Origin: Aalborgiella sp031390045
Lineage (GTDB): Bacteria; Pseudomonadota; Gammaproteobacteria; Burkholderiales; Burkholderiaceae_C
Direction: 5' to 3'
DNA length: 28,888 nucleotides
Assembly: GCA_031390045.1 (NCBI GenBank)
Contig: JANMTB010000124.1
Location: 1 to 28,888 of the forward strand
Shown here: positions 8,160 through 15,788 of the stretch, piece after piece
Numbering within the stretch: the first letter of the stretch is position 1
Layout of the letters: each line of letters opens with the position of its first letter
Notes under the pieces: model-generated
Databases searched by the model: none
What the model saw: the letters and a program-made list of their open reading frames with translations, nothing else
What the model was told of the DNA's origin: nothing
Program-made: the position numbers and the translations under genes

Positions 8160-8621
8160 TTATGCGCGTAGGGTTGCTGCTGCGTCTTTGATCGCCGCAC
8201 GGATACGCGGGTAGGTGCCGCAGCGGCAGATGTTGCCACTCATAGCGGTATCAATGTCGGCGTCGCTGGGGTTTTTGTTTTTAGACAGCAAGGCCGCTGC
8301 GCTCATCAACTGGCCAGACTGGCAGTATCCGCATTGCGGGACGTCGTGCTTGATCCAAGCTTTTTGCAAAGCGTGGTCGTTGTTTTTTGACAAGCCTTCA
8401 ATAGTGCCGACTTTTTTGCCAGCAACGGCAGACAGCGGTGTTTGGCAGGCGCGGATGGGAGCTCCGTTGAGGTGTACGGTGCACGCGCCACAAAGAGCAG
8501 CGCCACAACCGAATTTGGTACCGGTCATACCTAATTCATCACGAATGACCCATAAAAGTGGGGTATCTGGCTCAGCATTGGCACTGACGGCTTTGCCGTT
8601 GATTTGAAAAGAAACAGCCAT
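8160..8621 (-). CDS. [2Fe-2S] small subunit of the molybdenum hydroxylase
   Basis: This is the electron-transfer subunit (IorA type, 153 residues) paired with the large subunit that follows 11 bp later. The N-terminal plant-ferredoxin-like cluster uses Cys39, Cys44, Cys47 and Cys59 (CGAALCGACTVHLNG). The C-terminal helical cluster uses Cys97, Cys100, Cys132 and Cys134 (CGYCQSGQ and CRCGTYPRI). It has no signal peptide and presumably rides out with the Tat-exported large subunit. The ATG at 8621 has an AGGAGA ribosome-binding site just upstream on the minus strand. It is the first gene of the apparent five-gene operon running to modC. Confidence 0.93.
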   Translation of the reverse strand: MAVSFQINGKAVSANAEPDTPLLWVIRDELGMTGTKFGCGAALCGACTVHLNGAPIRACQTPLSAVAGKKVGTIEGLSKNNDHALQKAWIKHDVPQCGYCQSGQLMSAAALLSKNKNPSDADIDTAMSGNICRCGTYPRIRAAIKDAAATLRA

Positions 8622-8811
8622 AGTGGACTCTCCTGTTGCGGTTAGTTGTTCGAAGCAATGATTTAATTTGCTCGATCAGCATACAAACCCAAAGGTCGTT
8701 TGTAACAAGGGTTAGCCCTAGTTTCTTGATTCTTATACTGATTTTTTCTCAAAATGAAACAAGTTTGTCCGCCATTTGACAGCCTTGCACCGTCAGCTTA
8801 ATTTATCCATG
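8622..8811 (-). promoter_or_regulatory. Leader/promoter region of the molybdenum hydroxylase operon
   Basis: This 190-bp gap must hold the promoter for the iorA-like to modC operon. I see no convincing -35/-10 pair. It contains a spaced inverted repeat, ACAAAC at 8683-8688 and GTTTGT at 8698-8703 with a 9-base gap, that could be an operator. The region is more AT-rich than the flanking genes. Confidence 0.3.
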
Positions 8812-10632
8812 CTACTTAGTACCAATACTTGCTGACAGGCCTCCCAAGAGCCATGTGCGTGTGTCGTGGGGGTCAATCACAGCATCAATCTCCAAATGCT
8901 CGGCCATGCTGATGGCGCTGCCTTTGGCTATTTCGCGCGCTAAGAGTTGTTGGAATAGGGCTTCTCGCGCCGCTTCATCGGCGGTCGCGTCTAGCTCTTT
9001 GCGGTAACCCAAGCGCACGGCGCCCTCTAAGCCCATCGCGCCAAACTCGCCGGTTGGCCAAGCAACGGTAAACATCGGACTGTGAAAACCACCTGCCGTC
9101 ATCGCCATGGCACCCAAGCCATAGCCCTTGCGCAAAACGATGCTGAAGTACGGCACAGTAAGCTGCGATGCCGCTACAAACAAATCCCCGGCTGCGCGAA
9201 CTTGGCCGGTCGCCTCCGTCTGGGGCCCGACCATGAAACCAGGCGTGTCGACTAAGCTCACAAGCGGCAGCTGATGCATATTGCACAATCGCATGAAGCG
9301 AGCAGCTTTGCGGCAAGCATCGGCATCAATTGCGCCACCTAAATGCAGTGGGTTGTTCGCCAAAATGCCGACAGCTCGACCTCCAACCCGTGCTAAAGCA
9401 GTGTGGATGCCAACGCCATAGCCAGTGCGCAAATATTGCACACTGTTTAGGTCGGCGATACCATCGATCGCGCTACGGCTGTCATATGCGCGCAACCGAT
9501 TTTCGGGGACGACTTGGCGCAAAGCCATGGCATCGGGCACAGTTGCTGCAATACCGCTTTTGAGTTGCCCTTGAAAGTACGACAAATATTGCTTGGCGGC
9601 GGCCACGGCGGCGGCTTCGTCGTCCACCAAAATATCAATCACACCATTGGTGTGTTGCACGCTGCTTGGGCCAATCTGTTCGGGTTTAAAAATACCCAAG
9701 CCACCGCCTTCCACCATCGCCGGGCCGCCCATACCGATGTTGCTATTGCTTGTAGCAATGATCACGTCGCAGCATCCCAAGAGCGCAGCATTACCTGCAA
9801 AACAGCGCCCGGTCGTGATGCCAATCACGGGGACATGGCCATGCAAGCGGGCAAAGCTGGCGAAGGTGGTGACGTGCAAGCCGGCTACCACGGCCGCATC
9901 GGTATCTCCTGGCCTGCCGCCGCCGCCTTCGGCAAACAGCACCACAGGCAGTTTGTTTTGTAGGGCGATGCCGAGCAAGCGGTCGGTTTTCTGGTGGTTT
10001 CGCAAACCCTGTGTACCGGCTAACACGGTGGCGTCATAAGCCATGACGACGGCTTTGGCGCGTTCAGCATCGATTAAATCGCCATTGATGCTGGCGATGC
10101 CTGTGACCATGCCGTCGGCAGGCGTGCTGGCGATCAAGTCGTCATGCGCTCGTCGCGCTCGTTGCGCGGCGATGGCTAAAGCGCCATACTCTAAAAAACT
10201 AGTGTTGCCGAATTCATCTGTGTCGCAGACATCAGCGATATTTTCTCGGGCGGTGCGCAGCCCCAGAGCATGGCGTTTGCCCACAGCATCTGGGCGCTGA
10301 GCATCTTGCGTGTACGCAAGCCTGTCGATAACGGTTTGCAAATCTGCGCGAACGTCAGGAGTGCTTAAACTGGAAGATAAAGTTGGCTTTAGTCGACGTA
10401 TTATATGGTTATGCTGCTCTAAAATTAGTAGCAAATCGTTGCTGTTAACGATCTCACCTGTTTCAAAATAGCGCTGTGTCACCGTGCCATCTGCTTGCGC
10501 GCGCAGCTCGTGTTCCATTTTCATGGCTTCTAAAACAAGTAGCACATCGCCAGCTTGCACTACATCACCGACGCTGACTTGCCACTGTACCAGCTGTGCC
10601 TGCATGGGTGCGCGTGTTTGAAGCAAGCTCAT
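8812..10632 (-). CDS. Biotinyl domain-carboxyltransferase fusion (acyl-CoA carboxylase type)
   Basis: The protein joins a biotin carrier domain (residues about 1-72, EAMKMEHE, biotinylated Lys38) to a complete acyl-CoA carboxyltransferase (about 95-606). Features of the latter include DATVLAGTQG, GGGRPGDTD, SNIGMGGPAMVEGGGLG and LVDTPGFMVGP. The predicted reaction moves carboxyl from carboxybiotin to an acyl-CoA such as propionyl-, acetyl- or methylcrotonyl-CoA; the substrate is not decidable here. A biotin carboxylase is required but none is encoded in the window. It starts 24 bp after the histidine kinase gene on the same strand. The linker between the domains includes a copy of the 45-bp repeat family (residues 67-81). 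With 606 residues it is clearly a fusion rather than a plain beta subunit of about 510. Confidence 0.88.
   Translation of the reverse strand: MSLLQTRAPMQAQLVQWQVSVGDVVQAGDVLLVLEAMKMEHELRAQADGTVTQRYFETGEIVNSNDLLLILEQHNHIIRRLKPTLSSSLSTPDVRADLQTVIDRLAYTQDAQRPDAVGKRHALGLRTARENIADVCDTDEFGNTSFLEYGALAIAAQRARRAHDDLIASTPADGMVTGIASINGDLIDAERAKAVVMAYDATVLAGTQGLRNHQKTDRLLGIALQNKLPVVLFAEGGGGRPGDTDAAVVAGLHVTTFASFARLHGHVPVIGITTGRCFAGNAALLGCCDVIIATSNSNIGMGGPAMVEGGGLGIFKPEQIGPSSVQHTNGVIDILVDDEAAAVAAAKQYLSYFQGQLKSGIAATVPDAMALRQVVPENRLRAYDSRSAIDGIADLNSVQYLRTGYGVGIHTALARVGGRAVGILANNPLHLGGAIDADACRKAARFMRLCNMHQLPLVSLVDTPGFMVGPQTEATGQVRAAGDLFVAASQLTVPYFSIVLRKGYGLGAMAMTAGGFHSPMFTVAWPTGEFGAMGLEGAVRLGYRKELDATADEAAREALFQQLLAREIAKGSAISMAEHLEIDAVIDPHDTRTWLLGGLSASIGTK
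10390..10434 (+). repeat. 45-bp interspersed element, copy 2, inside a coding sequence
   Basis: This gap-free copy matches the 2968 copy at 33 of 45 positions and the 17250 copy at 30 of 45 (hand counts). It begins TAGTCGACGT and ends TAGCAA with the TGCT...AGCA pairing shared with the 2968 copy. It is read on the opposite strand as exactly 15 codons of the carboxyltransferase fusion (residues 67-81, LLLILEQHNHIIRRL), including two successive ATA codons. Confidence 0.65.
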
Positions 10633-10656
10633 GTTGTTATCGTTCCGGTTTGGGGT

Positions 10657-12027
10657 TTACAGCAAATGACCCAATTGAATCGATACCACGGTGCCGCGAC
10701 CAGGGCGTGATTTCAACAGCAGTTCGTAGCCCAACAGATCTGACAGTTGCGTCACGATGGCCAGTCCGAGACCAAAACCATCGGTGGTGCCGACGTTAGC
10801 CGTTCCTTTGTAAAACTCGCGAAACACCAAGCTTTGCTGCTCTAATGCGATGCCAACACCTGTATCCCAGACCTCGATACGCACGCCCTGCGATGTGTTT
10901 CGGCAAGCCAACAAGATGCCCCCTGTCGGCGTGTATTTGATGGCATTGGACAGCAAATTACCCAAAATGCGCTCGAGTAACAAAGGGTCGGTAAAGACCT
11001 CACCGTCGATCACGTGGGTGCGCAAGTTTAGGTGCTTTGCCCAAGCAATCGGGTGGTATTGGACGAAAAGGTCTTCAATCAAGTCAGCGAGTTTGATGGA
11101 CGATAAATTGGTGCTGATTTGCCCTTCCATCAGGCGCGACATGTCAAACATGGAGTCAAATAAGCTGATCACCGCTTTGGTGGATGCAGCAATCTTGGGC
11201 GCCAATTCAGTGGATGCTTCGGGCTCGCTCATCAACCAGCCGGCGTATAAATCAAGTGCCAGTACTGGCTGGCGCATATCGTGCGCGGCGCTAGCGAGCA
11301 TGCGATTTTTGGTGGCGACGGCAGACAAGGCGGTTTCGCGCTGCTCAGTTAATGAGGCAATCAACTCGCGGTTGCGAAACTGCAGTGCTAAGGCGCGAAT
11401 GTACGACTGGTTCATGCGCTCGCCAACGCGTTGTAGCATGAATACAAATATCAGTACCATGCCTAAAAACCACAGCTGTGTGGTGTCTGGCTTGAGGTTC
11501 TGATCAAACGCTATATGGGCCAAAATTGACACCAACAGTCCAAAGCCGTAAGACACGATAAACCATTGCATCAAGCGGCGGTGACTGGATAAATTTGACA
11601 CCGAAAACATGCCAAAAACGATCACAATAATCAGGCAAAAAATAGAAATGTTGGGCGACTCGGTATTGTTAAACAAATAGATGGACAAGCCCCAAATCAA
11701 GCCATTAAAAGGGGCCAGCTTAGCGTAGCGGATGAAATATTTGATGCGCTCTTGGAACTGATTAGCTTGGCTGTGGGTGGTGTAGCCGCGCAAAAACCAC
11801 CATCGCAACAAACTCAGCAGGACGTTTGTGATAAACCAAGTGATAAGGATGGGCTTGGATGCTTGCTCATAAAGCAAAATAAACATCAAAACCATGACGG
11901 CGAACATCAACGCCTGCGTTGCTACCACACTGATCATCACCTGCCGCATTGACTCTATTGTTAGCCAATTCAATTCTGTGATTACGGTTTTCGTTTTTGC
12001 AGTAGTTAATGGTTGCACCAAATTCAT
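10657..12027 (-). CDS. Membrane sensor histidine kinase (HDMRQP type), orphan
   Basis: This is a signal-sensing kinase. The N-terminal half has about six hydrophobic segments (near residues 30-55, 60-80, 105-122, 130-148, 157-175 and 186-201) and no large periplasmic domain. A short coiled segment leads to the phosphoacceptor box AAHDMRQPVLAL (His about 249), then the N box NLLSNAIKYTP, G1 DTGVGIA and G2 GFGLGLAIV of the ATPase domain. The HD(M/L)RQP box is typical of kinases that often carry a receiver domain, but none is present here and no response regulator is nearby. I chose the ATG at 12027; an in-frame GTG at 12033 would add two residues, and neither has a strong ribosome-binding site. 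It probably shares a transcript with the downstream carboxyltransferase gene. Confidence 0.9.
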   Translation of the reverse strand: MNLVQPLTTAKTKTVITELNWLTIESMRQVMISVVATQALMFAVMVLMFILLYEQASKPILITWFITNVLLSLLRWWFLRGYTTHSQANQFQERIKYFIRYAKLAPFNGLIWGLSIYLFNNTESPNISIFCLIIVIVFGMFSVSNLSSHRRLMQWFIVSYGFGLLVSILAHIAFDQNLKPDTTQLWFLGMVLIFVFMLQRVGERMNQSYIRALALQFRNRELIASLTEQRETALSAVATKNRMLASAAHDMRQPVLALDLYAGWLMSEPEASTELAPKIAASTKAVISLFDSMFDMSRLMEGQISTNLSSIKLADLIEDLFVQYHPIAWAKHLNLRTHVIDGEVFTDPLLLERILGNLLSNAIKYTPTGGILLACRNTSQGVRIEVWDTGVGIALEQQSLVFREFYKGTANVGTTDGFGLGLAIVTQLSDLLGYELLLKSRPGRGTVVSIQLGHLL

Positions 12028-12061
12028 GGCCACCAGTGTACATACAAATGGGGCTAGATCA

Positions 12062-12077
12062 AGGCGCGGGAGCGCCT
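12062..12077 (-). terminator. GC-rich hairpin after the bactofilin gene, possible terminator
   Basis: AGGCGC at 12062-12067 pairs with GCGCCT at 12072-12077 around a 4-base loop. A weaker hairpin, AAGACA/TGTCTT, lies at 12091-12105 overlapping the bactofilin stop. Read on the minus strand the T-tract after the first hairpin is poor (TTGATCT), so termination would be partial at best. Confidence 0.35.
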
Positions 12078-12104
12078 CAAGCTAGCAATTAAGACATGCT
12101 GTCT

Positions 12105-12695
12105 TTACTGCGCGACGTGGATGCCCATTTTGTTAGCCGGTGTGGTTTGTGCGCCCATTAAACTCGCAGCTGGCGTGGCAGGCGCTGACGATTTGGCGCC
12201 AAACTGCACATCGCCCGACAGCTGACCACCTTCTTCGATGACGACTTTGCCGTAGCGGATCTTGCCATTGACCTTGCCTTGCGAAAAAATGACCAGTTTG
12301 TCTCGAACAGTTAAATTGCCATCAAACTGACCGTGAATTTCAGCAATATCAATATCAGCCGAGCCTTTGAACGCGCCGTTGGCCATGATTTGGATGACAC
12401 GAGAGTCCATGGTCGCCTCGACAGTGCCTTCAACGACCAAGGTGTCGCAATCGGTGATTTCAACGCCTTTGAGCTTGATGTTAGGGCCAACTATCAAGCG
12501 ACTGCCTTCCGATGTATTGGCGGGCTGTGCTGGTGTTGCCGCTGCATCTGACCTTAAGCCGGTTGCTGGCACGCTGCTGGCCGGCTCGGTGCGCACGGTT
12601 CCTGTTAAATTGCGGCCATTGCTGACGTTGTAAGCGGGTTGGACAGGAGCGGGTTCAGGCTCGCGTTTGCCGAAAAAGGGTGATGCTAGTGCCAT
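12105..12695 (-). CDS. Bactofilin (polymer-forming cytoskeletal protein)
   Basis: Bactofilins self-assemble into filaments without nucleotide and act in cell shape, stalk or polarity scaffolding. The 196-residue protein has a disordered, Pro/Ala-rich N-terminus (about 1-63), then the beta-helical core (about 65-170). The core has the repeating hydrophobic-glycine pattern seen in GPNIKLKGVEITDCDTLVVEG, GAFKGSADIDIAEIHGQFDG and KVNGKIRYGKVVIEEGGQLSGDV. A short flexible C-terminus follows. It starts with ATG 12695, preceded on the minus strand by AAGGAAATCACC, a good ribosome-binding site. It is divergent from mnmG. Its exact cellular role cannot be told from context. Confidence 0.92.
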   Translation of the reverse strand: MALASPFFGKREPEPAPVQPAYNVSNGRNLTGTVRTEPASSVPATGLRSDAAATPAQPANTSEGSRLIVGPNIKLKGVEITDCDTLVVEGTVEATMDSRVIQIMANGAFKGSADIDIAEIHGQFDGNLTVRDKLVIFSQGKVNGKIRYGKVVIEEGGQLSGDVQFGAKSSAPATPAASLMGAQTTPANKMGIHVAQ

Positions 12696-12999
12696 GGTGA
12701 TTTCCTTTGGGTAGTTATCGTAGATATAACAGTGGGTCGCCTACAAATTGAGACCTGCCGATCCTAAACAGCAACACGCGTCGATTGTCGAGCGCGATGT
12801 AAGCGAGGTAACAAAGCTGCGGCTTATGGCGAAATTGATAGCATGACGTTACTTGTTTTACACGCTCAGCCGAGATGTGGCAAATTCTCACAAAAAATAG
12901 TAGCGTTCATGTTGCTATATATTAAATAGCAATATAGGTAATTAATACGCCGGCTACGGCCATTTTTGCCGTTTTTCAAGGCTGTATTAAAATAGAGGG
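12696..12999. promoter_or_regulatory. Divergent intergenic region between the bactofilin gene and mnmG
   Basis: These 304 bp contain no gene that I can support. They hold a 45-bp repeat copy (12912-12956) and, just before mnmG, a candidate promoter: TTGCCG at 12966-12971, a 16-base spacer and TAAAAT at 12988-12993. That promoter would start transcription almost at the mnmG ATG, giving a leaderless message; the only purine run (AGAGGG, 12994-12999) abuts the start codon. I see no DnaA box here, although origins in some other bacteria lie beside mnmG. Confidence 0.4.
12912..12956 (-). repeat. 45-bp interspersed element, copy 3
   Basis: Read on the minus strand it begins TAGCCGGCGTATTAATT and closes ATATAGCAA. 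It is gap-free against the 17250 copy with 38 of 45 matches (hand count). Its 3' hairpin is a perfect 7-bp stem, TTGCTAT with ATAGCAA. It lies 43 bp upstream of the mnmG start codon. Confidence 0.85.
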
Positions 13000-15027
13000 A
13001 TGAATTACCCCCAAGAATTTGACGTCATCGTCGTCGGTGGCGGCCACGCCGGCACCGAGGCCGCACTGGCCAGCGCCCGCATGGGCTGCAAAACCCTGCT
13101 CCTGTCGCACAACATCGAGACGCTGGGGCAGATGAGCTGCAACCCCTCGATTGGCGGTCTCGGTAAAGGCCATCTGGTCAAAGAGGTGGATGCCATGGGC
13201 GGCGCGATGGCCTTGGCGACGGACGAAGCGGGCATCCAGTTCCGCATCCTCAACAGCTCCAAAGGCCCTGCTGTGCGGGCGACGCGGGCGCAGGCGGACC
13301 GCGTGTTGTACAAGGCGGCGATTCGCCACAAGCTGGAAAATCAACCGAATTTGTGGCTGTTCCAGCAAGCCGTGGACGACCTGATGGTGGAGGGCGACAG
13401 AGTCGTCGGCGCAGTCACCCAGGTCGGCGTGCGCTTTCGCAGCAAGACGGTGGTGCTGACGGCGGGGACGTTTTTGGATGGCAAAATCCACGTCGGCCTG
13501 AACAACTACGCGGCGGGCAGGGCAGGTGATCCGCCGGCGGTGTCGCTGAGCGCCCGACTCAAAGAACTCAAGCTGCCGCAAGGCCGCTTGAAAACCGGCA
13601 CACCGCCACGCTTGGATGGTCGCACGATTGACTTTGACAAATGCCTGCGCCAGCCTGGCGACGGCATGGAGGGCGCAGACAACCCGGTCATGCCGGTGTT
13701 CAGTTTCCTGGGCAAAACATCTATGCACCCGCAGCAAATGCCGTGCTGGATCACCCATACCAACGAGCGCACGCATGACATCATCCGCTCCGGCTTTGAC
13801 CGCAGCCCCATGTTCACCGGCAAGATCGAGGGCGTGGGTCCGCGCTACTGCCCCAGCGTGGAAGACAAGATCAACCGCTTTGCCGACAAGGAAAGCCACC
13901 AGATTTTTCTGGAACCCGAAGGCCTGACGACCAACGAGTACTACCCCAACGGCATCAGCACCAGCCTGCCGTTTGATATTCAGTACGAGCTGGTCCGCTC
14001 TATGGTGGGTTTAGAAAACGCCCACATCCTGCGCCCTGGCTATGCGATTGAGTATGATTATTTTGACCCACGTGCCCTGAAAACCAACTTCGAAACCCGC
14101 GCGATTGGCGGCTTGTTCTTTGCTGGGCAGATCAACGGCACCACCGGCTACGAAGAAGCCGCTGCGCAGGGCATGTTTGCCGGCATCAACGCCGCCTTGC
14201 AGTGCCGCAGCCTAGGCTTTGGAGATGCGTCGCTAAGCGCTGCAGGTGGCTCAACCTACAGCGACGACGCCTGGTTGCCGCGCCGTGATGAGGCCTACTT
14301 GGGCGTGTTGGTGGATGACTTGATCAGCAAGGGCGTGACCGAACCCTACCGCATGTTTACCAGCCGTGCCGAGTTCCGCCTTCAACTGCGTGAAGACAAT
14401 GCCGATGTGCGTTTGACCGAAGTAGGTCGGCAGCTTGGCTTGGTGGACAACGTGCGCTGGGATGCTTTTAGCCTCAAGCGCGATGCTGTTTCACGTGAAA
14501 CACAACGTTTGAAAGCGCTTTGGGCGAGCCCGAAAAACGTTTCAGTTGCTGAGGCTGAGCGTGTTTTTGGCAAAGCATTGGAGCATGAATACAACATGTT
14601 GGAGTTACTGCGCCGGCCAGATGTCAACTACGCAGGGCTGATGAGTTTGGAATCTGGCAAATTTGCCACGCCAGAACTGGCAGACATTCAAGACCAAACC
14701 GTGGTCGAGCAAATCGAAATCGTAGCTAAATACGCCGGTTACATTGATCGCCAGCACGCGGAAGTCGAAAAAGCCCTGCATTTTGAGCGGTTCAAACTAC
14801 CGCCAGATATGGATTACGCCAAGGTGACCGCACTGAGCATTGAGGCAAGGCAGACCCTGAACAAGCACAAGCCCGAGACCTTGGGGCTAGCTTCGCGCAT
14901 TTCTGGCGTCACACCGGCAACGGTTTCTTTGTTGTTGGTGTATCTGAAAAAGAATGGCTACAAAGGCTTTTCGGATAAAAAACGTTCCGACACAGTAGCT
15001 ATGCCGATTGAGGCAGTGGTCGAATGA
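13000..15027 (+). CDS. mnmG: tRNA uridine-5-carboxymethylaminomethyl modification enzyme MnmG
   Basis: MnmG works with MnmE to place carboxymethylaminomethyl groups on the wobble uridine of certain tRNAs, using FAD and folate. The 675-residue protein starts with MNYPQEFDVIVVGGGHAGTE (FAD dinucleotide motif at about 10-20), then GGLGKGHLVKEVDAMGG, TAGTFLDGKIHVG and GQINGTTGYEEAAAQG, and ends with the helical C-terminal domain (about 530-660) that contacts MnmE. Its stop overlaps the rsmG start (ATGA, 15024-15027). The first 1.2 kb is much more GC-rich than the last 0.6 kb (for example 78 percent in 13021-13080 against 55 percent in 14881-14940), suggesting a recombinant gene. A perfect parS site is embedded at 14487-14502. 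Confidence 0.97.
   Translation: MNYPQEFDVIVVGGGHAGTEAALASARMGCKTLLLSHNIETLGQMSCNPSIGGLGKGHLVKEVDAMGGAMALATDEAGIQFRILNSSKGPAVRATRAQADRVLYKAAIRHKLENQPNLWLFQQAVDDLMVEGDRVVGAVTQVGVRFRSKTVVLTAGTFLDGKIHVGLNNYAAGRAGDPPAVSLSARLKELKLPQGRLKTGTPPRLDGRTIDFDKCLRQPGDGMEGADNPVMPVFSFLGKTSMHPQQMPCWITHTNERTHDIIRSGFDRSPMFTGKIEGVGPRYCPSVEDKINRFADKESHQIFLEPEGLTTNEYYPNGISTSLPFDIQYELVRSMVGLENAHILRPGYAIEYDYFDPRALKTNFETRAIGGLFFAGQINGTTGYEEAAAQGMFAGINAALQCRSLGFGDASLSAAGGSTYSDDAWLPRRDEAYLGVLVDDLISKGVTEPYRMFTSRAEFRLQLREDNADVRLTEVGRQLGLVDNVRWDAFSLKRDAVSRETQRLKALWASPKNVSVAEAERVFGKALEHEYNMLELLRRPDVNYAGLMSLESGKFATPELADIQDQTVVEQIEIVAKYAGYIDRQHAEVEKALHFERFKLPPDMDYAKVTALSIEARQTLNKHKPETLGLASRISGVTPATVSLLLVYLKKNGYKGFSDKKRSDTVAMPIEAVVE
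14487..14502. promoter_or_regulatory. parS: parS centromere site 1 (inside mnmG)
   Basis: TGTTTCACGTGAAACA is a perfect 16-bp palindrome matching the widely conserved chromosomal parS sequence bound by ParB. It lies within the mnmG coding sequence, about 3.5 kb from parB. Confidence 0.9.
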
Positions 15028-15716
15028 CGGGTGGATCGCATGAAGTAACACTTAGACAGGGTGTTGCTGCTCTCGGCCTGAGTCTCAGTGACGGTCAAAT
15101 CACCCAGCTTTTAAGTTACCACGCGCTCATCCAAAAATGGAACAAGGTCTACAACCTGACAGCCATACGCGACCCAGCCGAGATGCTGACGCACCATTTG
15201 CTTGACAGTTTGGCGATTATTGCGCCACTGCGTATTCGCTTGGCTGGGTTGGCTTATGAGCAAGATGGCGCCACTGATACCGCATCTCAGCAATACTTGT
15301 ATCGTTTACTCGATGTTGGTTCTGGCGCGGGCTTGCCTGGCGTGGTGATTGCGATTTGTTGCCCAGACATTCGCGTCACCTGTGTGGATGCGGTCGCCAA
15401 GAAAATGGCGTTTGTGCAGCAGGTGGCGACAGAGTTAAAGTTGTCAAACTTGCAAGCGCTGCATGCTCGTGTGGAAACGCTGACTCAAAAATACGACATC
15501 ATTACTTCGCGAGCGTTTGCTACTTTGCTGGATTTTGTGACTGGTTCGCAAGCGGCATTAGCGCCTAAAACAGGCATTTGGCTAGCCATGAAAGCCAAAG
15601 ACACAGCTAGTGAAGTGGCGGATTTGCCACCAAGCGTCGATGTGTTTCACGTGGAACAACTCATTGTTCCCGGTTTGGATGCTGAGCGCTGCATTGTTTG
15701 GATGCGGCAAACCTAA
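15024..15716 (+). CDS. rsmG: 16S rRNA (guanine-527-N7) methyltransferase RsmG
   Basis: RsmG methylates N7 of G527 in 16S rRNA using S-adenosylmethionine; its loss is known to give low-level streptomycin resistance. The 230-residue protein shows the substrate-side motif WNKVYNLTAIRDPAEMLTHHLLDSL, the SAM-binding loop LLDVGSGAGLPGVVIAICCP and the catalytic-region motif SRAFATL. The ATG overlaps the mnmG stop codon, so the two are coupled, the common gidA-gidB arrangement. A second parS site lies in its 3' end at 15643-15658. A hairpin-plus-T-tract terminator follows the stop codon by 22 bp. Confidence 0.96.
   Translation: MTGGSHEVTLRQGVAALGLSLSDGQITQLLSYHALIQKWNKVYNLTAIRDPAEMLTHHLLDSLAIIAPLRIRLAGLAYEQDGATDTASQQYLYRLLDVGSGAGLPGVVIAICCPDIRVTCVDAVAKKMAFVQQVATELKLSNLQALHARVETLTQKYDIITSRAFATLLDFVTGSQAALAPKTGIWLAMKAKDTASEVADLPPSVDVFHVEQLIVPGLDAERCIVWMRQT
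15643..15658. promoter_or_regulatory. parS: parS centromere site 2 (inside rsmG)
   Basis: TGTTTCACGTGGAACA matches the parS consensus with a single asymmetric base; both halves are natural variants of parS half-sites. It lies 1,156 bp from the perfect site in mnmG. Confidence 0.82.
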
Positions 15717-15738
15717 TCTTGCGCAATCTCGCGTAAAC

Positions 15739-15758
15739 TCAGTGCTTCACTGATTTTT
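15739..15758 (+). terminator. Rho-independent terminator of mnmG-rsmG
   Basis: TCAGTG (15739-15744) pairs with CACTGA (15748-15753) around a 3-base loop and is followed directly by five T residues. It sits between the rsmG stop and the lysE-like start, where transcription of the mnmG-rsmG pair would be expected to end. Confidence 0.6.
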
Positions 15759-15788
15759 ACGTTTTCTTAGCTCAGATTCTGCTTGCAC

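Noticed and set aside
9740..9758. Inverted repeat TTGCTA...TAGCAA resembling the element's 3' hairpin, inside the carboxyltransferase gene
   Set aside because: The remaining bases do not match the 45-bp element in either direction, and the codons encode the conserved SNIGMGGPAM region, so it is ordinary coding sequence.
12840..12890. TGTGGCAAA as a DnaA box marking an origin next to mnmG
   Set aside because: It has two mismatches to the 9-bp consensus and no companion boxes; the better cluster is beside dnaA.
12976..13899. Long 307-residue minus-strand reading frame opposite mnmG
   Set aside because: It is an antisense shadow of the GC-rich part of mnmG; its composition (Arg, Ala, His, Val rich) has no recognisable domain.
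5473..14075. Other CACGTG cores (for example near 5473, 10992 and 14070) as extra parS sites
   Set aside because: Flanking bases do not fit TGTTTCACGTGAAACA beyond the central hexamer.
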